Positions 1-5,513 of a stretch of DNA of 5,747 nucleotides are shown piece by piece. Under the pieces are notes generated by a model. It searched no databases, was not told where the DNA came from, and saw only the letters and a list, made by a program, of their open reading frames with translations. Positions within the stretch are counted from its first letter, which is position 1; each line of letters starts with the position of its first letter. Source of the DNA: Betaproteobacteria bacterium (GTDB lineage Bacteria; Pseudomonadota; Gammaproteobacteria; Burkholderiales; Burkholderiaceae); contig JAATGO010000271.1 of assembly GCA_015654605.1 (NCBI GenBank), forward strand, positions 1 through 5,747, written 5' to 3'. The position numbers and the translations under genes were made by a program.

Positions 1-623
1 AAAAAGACGAGTAAATTATAGTTACCCATCATTACTAAAAGGGGTTGTGCTTGCCATAACACAAGCGCCACAATCCCTACCACTGCAAACGCTGATACCA
101 CCTGCATAATGGTTGCACGACTTGTCATGCGCGCTATTGCTGCCAACAACATCAAGATTGCCCCAACTGGCAAAGCAGCAGCACGCAAGCCATCTGGTAT
201 TTCTAATGCTGGCGTTGTGATTTCCATTTGCTCAATCGCATGTTCCGCTGCTGGATGAATAATCATCAACACAAAAATACACACCATGAGTGCTGCGACA
301 GTTTCCAGCCAAATCCTCCACTTATCTGACAACCGATTGATAATGGCCGTCAATCGCATATGCTCTCCGCGATCCAATGCCAATACAGCACCCAACATTG
401 AAAGCCAAATAAACAATGTAGATGCCAATTCATCAGACCAAATCAGTGGATCATGCAAAGCGTAGCGATAGATGACTCCAGCTAACAATACTAAAGTTTC
501 AACCAACACCAATACAGCTGCTACCACTTCAACCAATCGCATCACACAACGATTAACGAAAGATAATAGGCGTGCCAAGACATTATGGCGCACGCCTTCT
601 TGGTATGGCATCACGGCATCCAT
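1..623 (-). CDS. dctQ: TRAP transporter small permease DctQ, probably a DctQM fusion (partial, runs off left edge)
   Basis: Membrane subunit of a tripartite ATP-independent periplasmic (TRAP) transporter, which works with DctP to import an organic acid using an ion gradient. I translated it by hand on the minus strand: 207 open codons from ATG 623-621 with no stop before the left edge. Hydrophobic helices lie near residues 29-51, 65-83, 105-123 and 147-164. The DctQ hallmark spans residues 53-90, with RYALHDPLIWSDEL, then FIWL, then a GAVLALDRGEH stretch. A free-standing DctQ usually ends soon after helix 4. Here the frame continues through a fifth helix (about 172-191) into GNYNLLVF, which resembles the start of a DctM domain, so a fused DctQM is inferred. 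The start overlaps the dctP stop by one base (TAATG), implying translational coupling. DctQ identity is fairly sure; the fusion is an inference because the rest is outside the window. Confidence 0.85.
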   Translation of the reverse strand, partial: MDAVMPYQEGVRHNVLARLLSFVNRCVMRLVEVVAAVLVLVETLVLLAGVIYRYALHDPLIWSDELASTLFIWLSMLGAVLALDRGEHMRLTAIINRLSDKWRIWLETVAALMVCIFVLMIIHPAAEHAIEQMEITTPALEIPDGLRAAALPVGAILMLLAAIARMTSRATIMQVVSAFAVVGIVALVLWQAQPLLVMMGNYNLLVF

Positions 624-1687
624 TAGGCTAATTTCCCAGTATATTTTTCTAGCAATGCCCATGGTTCATCACCAAATTTCTTGTGCCACTCAGCATAAAA
701 TCCAGCAGATCTCAACTTACTACGGAAGGTTTCATTATCCGTATTATCAAATTGAACACCCTTGGCTTTCATTTGATCTACCAATGAATCATTGAGTTTT
801 TTGACATCTCCACGCTGATTCAATCCTGCCTCATTAACATTTTTGATAACGATGTTTTGTAGGTCTTGTGGCAGACGTGCAAAGGACTTTTTATTTCCCA
901 AAAACCAAAACCCATCCCACATGTGATTAGTAATAGAACAGTATTTTTGTACTTCATACAACTTCCCTGTCCAGATCACTGCCAAAGGATTTTCCTCTCC
1001 TTCCACAATCTTGGTTTGCAATGCGGAATATACATCTGCAAAATTGATACTGGTTGGTGATGCATCAAATGCACGGAACATGGAAGTCCATAAAGGGCTG
1101 GGAGGAATACGTATTTTCATCCCTTTCAAATCTTCTGGCTTGATGATAGGACGACTACTGTTTGTCATCTGGCGATAACCACTATCCCATATTTTTTCAA
1201 AAGCAAATAAGCTCGAGTGTGCATCGATCTGCTTACGTACATGGGCTCCGAGTTCGCCATCGAGAGCCCCCCATACCTGATCGTAATCTTTAAAAGCGAA
1301 ACCAACACCACTAATCTGTGCTGCTGGAACTAATGTTCCTAAAATCAATGGCGATAACGTAAAGAAATCAATTGCCCCAGAACGTACTTGTGACAACATG
1401 TCAGTATCAGTACCAAGCTGCCCGTTAGGATAGACTTGCAAATCCACACGTCCTTTCGACTCTTCAGAAATTTTCGCAGCCATTTCTTTAGCACGCGTAT
1501 TCATCGGATGCGACACAGGCAAATTATTTGCATATTTCAGTGTGAATTCTGCCGCAGCATGTGCCTCTGTCATAGGCCATCCACTTGCGGCAACTGCAGA
1601 TACTGCAGAAACCGTTTGCAAAAACCGGCGGCGGGTAATCTTAGCTGTTGGCCCCGTTGCTGTTGACCTGATTATTGGCTTAACCAT
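623..1687 (-). CDS. dctP: TRAP transporter substrate-binding protein DctP, Tat signal
   Basis: Periplasmic solute-binding subunit of a TRAP transporter; it captures a carboxylate ligand and delivers it to the DctQ/DctM membrane part. The protein has 354 residues, normal for the family. The N-terminus has a twin-arginine signal: RRRFLQ at residues 19-24, a hydrophobic stretch, and an AHA|AA cleavage site near residue 44. Mature-domain family features include the opening FTLKYANNLPVSHPMN, PNGQLG near 87-92, GYRQMT near 170-175, and KIRIPPSP at 191-198, whose Arg193 sits where DctP proteins carry the carboxylate-binding arginine. They continue with ADVYSALQTKIVEGEENP near 217-234 and YEVQKYCSITNH near 244-255. 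The start is supported by AGGAG seven to eight bases upstream of ATG 1687-1685. It is the first gene of the leftward unit, behind a sigma-54-like promoter. The ligand cannot be read from sequence; a C4-dicarboxylate is only one option. Confidence 0.95.
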   Translation of the reverse strand: MVKPIIRSTATGPTAKITRRRFLQTVSAVSAVAASGWPMTEAHAAAEFTLKYANNLPVSHPMNTRAKEMAAKISEESKGRVDLQVYPNGQLGTDTDMLSQVRSGAIDFFTLSPLILGTLVPAAQISGVGFAFKDYDQVWGALDGELGAHVRKQIDAHSSLFAFEKIWDSGYRQMTNSSRPIIKPEDLKGMKIRIPPSPLWTSMFRAFDASPTSINFADVYSALQTKIVEGEENPLAVIWTGKLYEVQKYCSITNHMWDGFWFLGNKKSFARLPQDLQNIVIKNVNEAGLNQRGDVKKLNDSLVDQMKAKGVQFDNTDNETFRSKLRSAGFYAEWHKKFGDEPWALLEKYTGKLA

Positions 1688-1781
1688 CTGCTTGTCTCCT
1701 GATTCTAATTTTGTTTTAAGAAAAATTGATATCGTGCGCGCCGCAGTATAAGTCAGCGCATGACACTACCTCTACCCATAT

Positions 1782-1797
1782 AGCAATTTGAATGCCA
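1782..1797 (-). promoter_or_regulatory. Sigma-54 (-24/-12) promoter motif for dctP
   Basis: Read on the minus strand the sequence is TGGCATTCAAATTGCT. It matches the sigma-54 consensus TGGCACG-N4-TTGCW at TGGCA and TTGCT, with GG (1796-1795) and GC (1784-1783) exactly 12 bp apart as required. The base before it is a pyrimidine, as preferred. The predicted transcription start is near 1771, giving a leader of about 84 nt to dctP. TRAP and dicarboxylate transport genes are known sigma-54 targets in some proteobacteria, for example through DctB/DctD. A TGCTATATG extended -10 for sigma-70 overlaps the same bases (1785-1777) and is the main alternative. Confidence 0.65.
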
Positions 1798-1904
1798 AGT
1801 ATCATCATCATGAAGAGACTTTTTTTATCAAAACAGTCCCCATGCAGGTTCAAGCGTTTATTCGGCAATGTAACCAGTTTTCTTATGTATTTCAGCGCAA
1901 TTAA

Positions 1905-2030
1905 AACTGTTTATTTTGTTGTGACAGTTGTCGCATCAAATTGACAGTTATTGCTTCTGCAATGCAGCAAAATTATTTCTGCCATGCTCATTAACGACGC
2001 TAACATCGGCCTACAACTGTCTCTGCGACA
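1905..2030. repeat. Cluster of ACAGTT/AACTGT half-sites in the control region
   Basis: AACTGT occurs at 1905-1910 and 2015-2020, and ACAGTT at 1924-1929 and 1944-1949. The longer unit TGACAGTT is directly repeated with a 20-bp period (1922-1929, 1942-1949). GACAGTTGT (1923-1931) has a perfect 9-base inverted partner ACAACTGTC (2013-2021), and TGTCGCA (1929-1935) has an inverted partner TGCGACA (2024-2030). The enrichment within about 125 bp suggests multiple binding sites for one regulator, possibly an enhancer-binding protein acting on both promoters. Confidence 0.5.
1920..1935. promoter_or_regulatory. 16-bp palindrome, CRP/FNR-like or activator operator
   Basis: TGTGACA-GT-TGTCGCA: seven-base arms with one mismatch. 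It fits the CRP-type consensus TGTGA-N6-TCACA at 9 of 10 positions. It sits almost exactly midway between the two predicted sigma-54 start sites (about 149-153 bp from each), which is also where an enhancer-binding activator would bind. Which protein uses it cannot be decided from sequence. Confidence 0.5.
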
Positions 2031-2054
2031 TTCACTCATCACGCAATCTCTTTA

Positions 2055-2070
2055 TGGCATCATTTTTGCA
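2055..2070 (+). promoter_or_regulatory. Sigma-54 (-24/-12) promoter motif for the thiolase operon
   Basis: The sequence is TGGCATCATTTTTGCA, matching TGGCA and TTGCW of the sigma-54 consensus with GG (2056-2057) and GC (2068-2069) 12 bp apart. The predicted transcription start is near 2081, about 22 nt before the thiolase ATG, leaving room for the AAGGA ribosome site. It shares the same departure from consensus (TGGCAT rather than TGGCAC) as the dctP motif. Both the orientation and the distance to the gene suit a real promoter; no good sigma-70 pair was found in the same place. Confidence 0.65.
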
Positions 2071-2091
2071 TATTTCATCAATATATTGTTT

Positions 2092-2096
2092 AAGGA
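2092..2096 (+). promoter_or_regulatory. Ribosome binding site of the thiolase gene
   Basis: AAGGA lies six bases before ATG 2103, a normal spacing, and fixes this start over other in-frame candidates. Confidence 0.75.
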
Positions 2097-2102
2097 CATC
2101 AA

Positions 2103-3278
2103 ATGAACACATCCCTTCCTTGCATCACCGGCTGGAATCATTCGCGTTTTGGTAAGCTCGATGGAGTCGATCCTGAAGTGCTTATAGGCGAAGTTGCTTC
2201 GGCAGCTATCGCACATGCTGGACTGACTGCAGAAGATATCAGTTCTGTCCATGTTGGCACCTTTAATGGTGGTTTTCTATATCAGGATTTTCCTTCGTCG
2301 TTAGTATTCAATAGTCTACCGGAGCTACGTTTCCGTCCCGCAGTACGCGTTGAAAATGCCTGTGCTACTGGCTCAGCAGCAATTCATTCTGGCATACAGT
2401 CCATTCTCTCCGGACAATCGACCCATGCGCTCATCATTGGTTTTGAAAAAATGACAGAGCTGTCAACAGCAGCTGTCGGAGATGTCTTACTGAAATGTTG
2501 TTATGCAAAAGAAGAAGCCGGAATCCCAGCAGGATTTGCTGGTGTTTTTGGAGAAATTGCCAAAGCCTACTTTGATCGTTATGGTGACCAATCCGATGCG
2601 CTGGCAGCAATTGCCGCCAAAAATCATAAGAATGGTACCGCCAATCCATATGCACATATGCGTCGTGACCTGGGCTATGACTTTTGCCGCAATGTTTCTG
2701 AAAAAAATCCATTTGTCGCCGGCCCTCTCAAGCGTACTGATTGCTCATTAATTTCAGATGGTGCCGTTGCCATGATCATTAGTGCAACTGACGTTGCAAA
2801 AAAAATGTCACGTGCCGTACAGTTCCGTGCCACAACTCATGTCAATGATTTTCTACCACTTAGCCGTCGTGATCCAACACGTTTTGAAGCTGGCGCTCTT
2901 GCCTGGCAAAAAGCGTTATCACAAGCCGACCTGACACTAGATGATTTATCTCTGGTGGAAACCCATGATTGCTTCACCATCGCAGAATTATTGGAATATG
3001 AAGCGATGGGATTAGCAAAACCCGGACAAGGTGCGCAATGCATACTTGATGGCGTGACGACTCGCGATGGTCGTTTGCCAATTAATCCTTCTGGGGGACT
3101 GAAATCCAAAGGCCACCCAGTGGGTGCTACCGGTGTTTCAATGCATGTCATGGCTGCCATGCAAACCTGTCATGACGCCGGTGATATGCAGATACCGAAT
3201 GCACGTTATGCCGCTGTGTTCAACATGGGAGGTGCAGCCGTTGCTAATTACGTCAGCATCCTTGAACGCATCGCATGA
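2103..3278 (+). CDS. SCP2-type thiolase (acetyl-CoA acetyltransferase family)
   Basis: Thiolase-fold enzyme of 391 residues, expected to cleave a 3-oxoacyl-CoA with CoA, or run the reverse Claisen condensation, in the cytoplasm. The catalytic set of SCP2/SCPx thiolases is intact. The nucleophile is Cys87 in ENACATGSAA (84-93). HDCF at 288-291 provides His288 and the second cysteine Cys290. NPSGG at 328-332 leads into GHPVGATG with His338, and the C-terminal loop NMGGA (374-378) replaces the CxG motif of classical thiolases. The segment after HDCF (ELLEYEAMGLAKPGQG, 295-310) is also typical. The keto-cleaving HDCF version argues for thiolase activity over the related retro-aldolases. There is no fused SCP2 domain and no adjacent DUF35 partner, which often accompanies such enzymes. 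It is the first gene of the rightward unit, followed by a 76-bp gap to the ligase. The substrate is unknown. Confidence 0.92.
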   Translation: MNTSLPCITGWNHSRFGKLDGVDPEVLIGEVASAAIAHAGLTAEDISSVHVGTFNGGFLYQDFPSSLVFNSLPELRFRPAVRVENACATGSAAIHSGIQSILSGQSTHALIIGFEKMTELSTAAVGDVLLKCCYAKEEAGIPAGFAGVFGEIAKAYFDRYGDQSDALAAIAAKNHKNGTANPYAHMRRDLGYDFCRNVSEKNPFVAGPLKRTDCSLISDGAVAMIISATDVAKKMSRAVQFRATTHVNDFLPLSRRDPTRFEAGALAWQKALSQADLTLDDLSLVETHDCFTIAELLEYEAMGLAKPGQGAQCILDGVTTRDGRLPINPSGGLKSKGHPVGATGVSMHVMAAMQTCHDAGDMQIPNARYAAVFNMGGAAVANYVSILERIA

Positions 3279-3300
3279 TTTGTTTAGGCCCTGAGCAGGC

Positions 3301-3340
3301 ATACCACAACACATACCATAACATCTTATCGACCATAACA
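3301..3340 (+). repeat. Three imperfect copies of ACCAYAACA between thiolase and ligase
   Basis: The 76-bp gap contains ATACCACAACA (3301-3311), ATACCATAACA (3313-3323) and CGACCATAACA (3330-3340). The last two share a perfect nine-base core with a 17-bp period. The repeats are on the transcript just before the ligase start. No terminator is visible in the gap, so readthrough is likely. Function is unknown and the cluster may be chance. Confidence 0.4.
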
Positions 3341-3354
3341 ATTTGAGTGAGACA

Positions 3355-4941
3355 ATGTCAAAAAATGTAATGAACCTGGGACGCTTATTATCTGATGTTG
3401 CACGTCGCTTCCCGGACGAACCAGGCATCATATGCGGTACACACATCACCACCTGGAAACAGATCAATGATCGTGTCGATGCTGTTGCGCATGCTTTACA
3501 GCAGCAAGGAGTCAAAAAAGGGGATAAATTCCTCGTGCATTCGCGCAACAATCTACAGATTTTCGAAAGTGCCTGGATTGCCTTTAAAATGGGATTGGTC
3601 TGGGTTCCCACTAATGTTCGCATTTCTCCTGCAGAAGCCGCTTATCTTGGCCAGTCCAGCGGCGCATCTATCATGCTATACGACAATGGCTACGCACATT
3701 ACGTAGATGCCGTCAAAGCCGCGTCTCCTGCACTCATCCACGTCATCGCTCTACAACAACCACGTGCCGGGGAACTCGATTATGAAGTATTAACAAGCTC
3801 TAATGTTGCGTATGACGGGAAACCATTCCAAGAAGTAGAGGTTGAACCTGATGACACGCTATGGTTCTTTTATACCTCTGGTACAACTGGCCACCCCAAG
3901 GCCGGTATGCTCTCTCATGGCCAAATGGCTTTTGTCGTCAACAATCACTTGGCAGATCTGCTACCTGGGTTAACGCATCGGTCACGCTCTCTGGTTGTCG
4001 CTCCTCTATCTCATGGTGCAGGCATTCACGCCATTGTCAATACCGCACGTGGCGCTGCCAGCATTCTTCCTACCAGCGAAAAACTCATTCCAGAAGAAGC
4101 ATGGCAATTAGTAGAAAAATATCGTGTCGATAATATGTTTACGGTACCCACCATTGTCAAAATGTTGACTGAAGATCCTGCCGTAGATCGCTATGACCAT
4201 AGTTCTCTACGACATGTCATCTATGCTGGTGCTCCCATGTATCGTGCCGACCAATGTTATGCATTACGCAAGCTAGGAAAAGTCCTGGTGCAATATTATG
4301 GTCTCGGTGAAGTCACTGGCAACATCACCTTTTTACCTCCTTACATGCACACCGATGACGACCAAGACCCCAAGGCAAGAATAGGCACATGCGGCATACC
4401 TCGCACTGGTATGGAGATTGCCATTTTGGATGAAGATTGTCGCAGACTGGAACCATTTGAGACAGGAGAAATTTGTGTCCGTGGCCCAGCTGTGTTCAGT
4501 GGCTATTACAACAATGCAGAAAGCAATGCCAAAGCATTCAAGGGAGACTGGTTTCACACTGGTGATCTTGGTCACGTTGATCAGGAAGGATTTTTATATA
4601 TTACCGGGCGCTCGTCGGATATGTATATATCCGGAGGATCCAACGTTTATCCTCGTGAGATTGAAGAAGCCCTATTAACACATCCTGCCATTTCTGAAGT
4701 CGCTGTCCTTGGCATCCCAGATCCTAAATGGGGAGAAAGTGGCATCGCTGTCATTGTCACCAAACAAGGCCTACATGCCGATAGCGCCGAATTGCTTAAC
4801 CATCTTGAACCACGTGTAGCAAAATACAAATGGCCACGTCGCTTTGTTTATTGGGAAAACATGCCCAAATCTGGTTACGGAAAAATCGTCAAAAAACAAA
4901 TCAAGGTCTTACTGGAAGAAAAAGGTGATTACCGATTATGA
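3355..4941 (+). CDS. Class I adenylate-forming acyl-CoA ligase (AMP-binding)
   Basis: ATP-dependent acid:CoA ligase that makes an acyl-adenylate and then the CoA thioester in the cytoplasm. From ATG 3355 it has 528 residues, normal for the family. Visible motifs are the phosphate loop YTSGTTGHPK (173-182), YYGLGEVT (314-321, with the conserved Glu319), WFHTGD (399-404, ribose-binding Asp404), Arg419, the hinge and C-terminal domain start GGSNVYPREIEE (427-438), and the catalytic Lys510 in KSGYGK (505-510). Two positions differ from the commonest versions: Gly318 where YGxTE has Thr, and Ser421 where GRxKD has Lys. The frame extends to a TTG at 3343, but no ribosome site precedes it, while GAG/TGAG lies just upstream of ATG 3355, so the ATG is preferred. 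It overlaps the next gene by four bases. The acid it activates (aliphatic or aromatic) cannot be called; it presumably acts on the acid brought in by the TRAP system. Confidence 0.93.
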   Translation: MSKNVMNLGRLLSDVARRFPDEPGIICGTHITTWKQINDRVDAVAHALQQQGVKKGDKFLVHSRNNLQIFESAWIAFKMGLVWVPTNVRISPAEAAYLGQSSGASIMLYDNGYAHYVDAVKAASPALIHVIALQQPRAGELDYEVLTSSNVAYDGKPFQEVEVEPDDTLWFFYTSGTTGHPKAGMLSHGQMAFVVNNHLADLLPGLTHRSRSLVVAPLSHGAGIHAIVNTARGAASILPTSEKLIPEEAWQLVEKYRVDNMFTVPTIVKMLTEDPAVDRYDHSSLRHVIYAGAPMYRADQCYALRKLGKVLVQYYGLGEVTGNITFLPPYMHTDDDQDPKARIGTCGIPRTGMEIAILDEDCRRLEPFETGEICVRGPAVFSGYYNNAESNAKAFKGDWFHTGDLGHVDQEGFLYITGRSSDMYISGGSNVYPREIEEALLTHPAISEVAVLGIPDPKWGESGIAVIVTKQGLHADSAELLNHLEPRVAKYKWPRRFVYWENMPKSGYGKIVKKQIKVLLEEKGDYRL

Positions 4942-5513
4942 AAATTATCGATAAAAATAGGCATGGTGCAACAGAATTTTCACAGGTGCGCAAATTTTTT
5001 CATTCAGGACATCCCAGCTATCCGCGCCTGTTGGATTTAGAAGCTGAACCAGCTGAAGAATTACGTGTCGTGTTACCGCGTGGTGCCAATGCTGGTGCTA
5101 CCTTGAGTGCATTCCTGGAAAATTATGATGCACATGGTGGTATCGGTAGTATCTATAGTGGTACGGCACGCGCGCTTCATTACTATCGTATTATAGAAAC
5201 GGGAGATCAACAACGTCCTTACGATTATGGCCCTCCTTTTATTCTTGATGGATGCATTAACTTCATTACAGGTGCACTGACTATCGGCCGAAACCAGAAA
5301 GGCAACATACTCCTGCATTGTCATGCAGGGTTTATTAATAGTAACAACCATCCTCCAGAAGTACACGGCGGTCACGTACTGCTCGATACCGTAGAAGTGG
5401 GTGAAGAACCACTCATCATACGGCTGTGCTTATTTTCAAAGGGCGCCTTTGTCGTTAACCGCGATGAAGAAACGCTATTTAGTCTATTGTATCCAACACC
5501 CATGGAATTATGA
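4938..5513 (+). CDS. DUF296/PPC-domain protein, first of a tandem pair
   Basis: A 191-residue protein with features of the DUF296 (PPC, plants-and-prokaryotes-conserved) fold; no signal peptide or membrane segment is seen. The domain appears to span about residues 41-187. It starts with ELRVVLPRGANAGATLSAFL (41-60) and continues with GSIYSGTARALHYY (70-83), an ILLHCHAGF segment (124-132) and VHGGHVLLD (142-150). The HCH and GGH histidines (127, 129, 143, 146) match the bacterial DUF296 pattern and could form a metal or ligand site (inference). The first 40 residues are not recognised. The start overlaps the ligase stop (ATGA, 4938-4941) and AAGGTG lies about ten bases upstream, so expression is probably coupled to the ligase. 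Biochemical function of stand-alone bacterial DUF296 proteins is essentially unknown. Placement in an acyl-CoA operon suggests binding or processing of a pathway intermediate, but this is a guess. Confidence 0.75.
   Translation: MKIIDKNRHGATEFSQVRKFFHSGHPSYPRLLDLEAEPAEELRVVLPRGANAGATLSAFLENYDAHGGIGSIYSGTARALHYYRIIETGDQQRPYDYGPPFILDGCINFITGALTIGRNQKGNILLHCHAGFINSNNHPPEVHGGHVLLDTVEVGEEPLIIRLCLFSKGAFVVNRDEETLFSLLYPTPMEL

Larger units (their letters stand above)
1688..2102. promoter_or_regulatory. Divergent control region between transporter and enzyme operons
   Basis: This 415-bp AT-rich stretch has no credible gene; the short frames crossing it lack start signals or family features. It contains two outward-facing -24/-12 promoter motifs, a CRP-like 16-bp palindrome and several ACAGTT/AACTGT repeats, listed separately. 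No hairpin followed by a T-run was found that would act as a terminator; the T7 run near 1820 has no stem next to it. Confidence 0.85.

Noticed and set aside
472..795. Open frame of 107 codons on the plus strand over the dctQ/dctP junction
   Set aside because: Composition is low-complexity (Thr/Asn-rich) at its start and it is antisense to two well-supported TRAP genes.
1745..1750. TATACT as a -10 box for dctP on the minus strand
   Set aside because: Good -10 but no recognisable -35 at 16-18 bp; the sigma-54 motif just upstream is a better match overall. Not excluded as a secondary promoter.
1941..1946. Perfect TTGACA as a sigma-70 -35 box
   Set aside because: No acceptable -10 hexamer lies 15-19 bp downstream (the bases there are GC-containing GCAGCA); the hexamer is explained by the TGACAGTT repeat.
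1957..1967. CTGCA-A-TGCAG palindrome in the control region
   Set aside because: Perfect but short and single; no second copy or spacing relation to either promoter.
2076..2088. IHF-like CATCAATATATTG
   Set aside because: Close to the IHF consensus, but it overlaps the predicted transcription start rather than lying between enhancer and promoter, and AT-rich leaders give such matches often.
3288..3301. GCCCTGAGCAGGC hairpin after the thiolase gene as a terminator
   Set aside because: The stem is four base pairs with a two-base loop and no T-run follows; it would not end transcription.
3343..3354. TTG start extending the ligase by four residues
   Set aside because: No ribosome site precedes the TTG; the ATG at 3355 has GAG/TGAG upstream and gives a normal family N-terminus.
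2837..3623. Long open frames on the minus strand opposite the thiolase and ligase
   Set aside because: They are antisense to genes with intact family motifs, show no recognisable domain and have no ribosome sites; shadows of the real coding frames.
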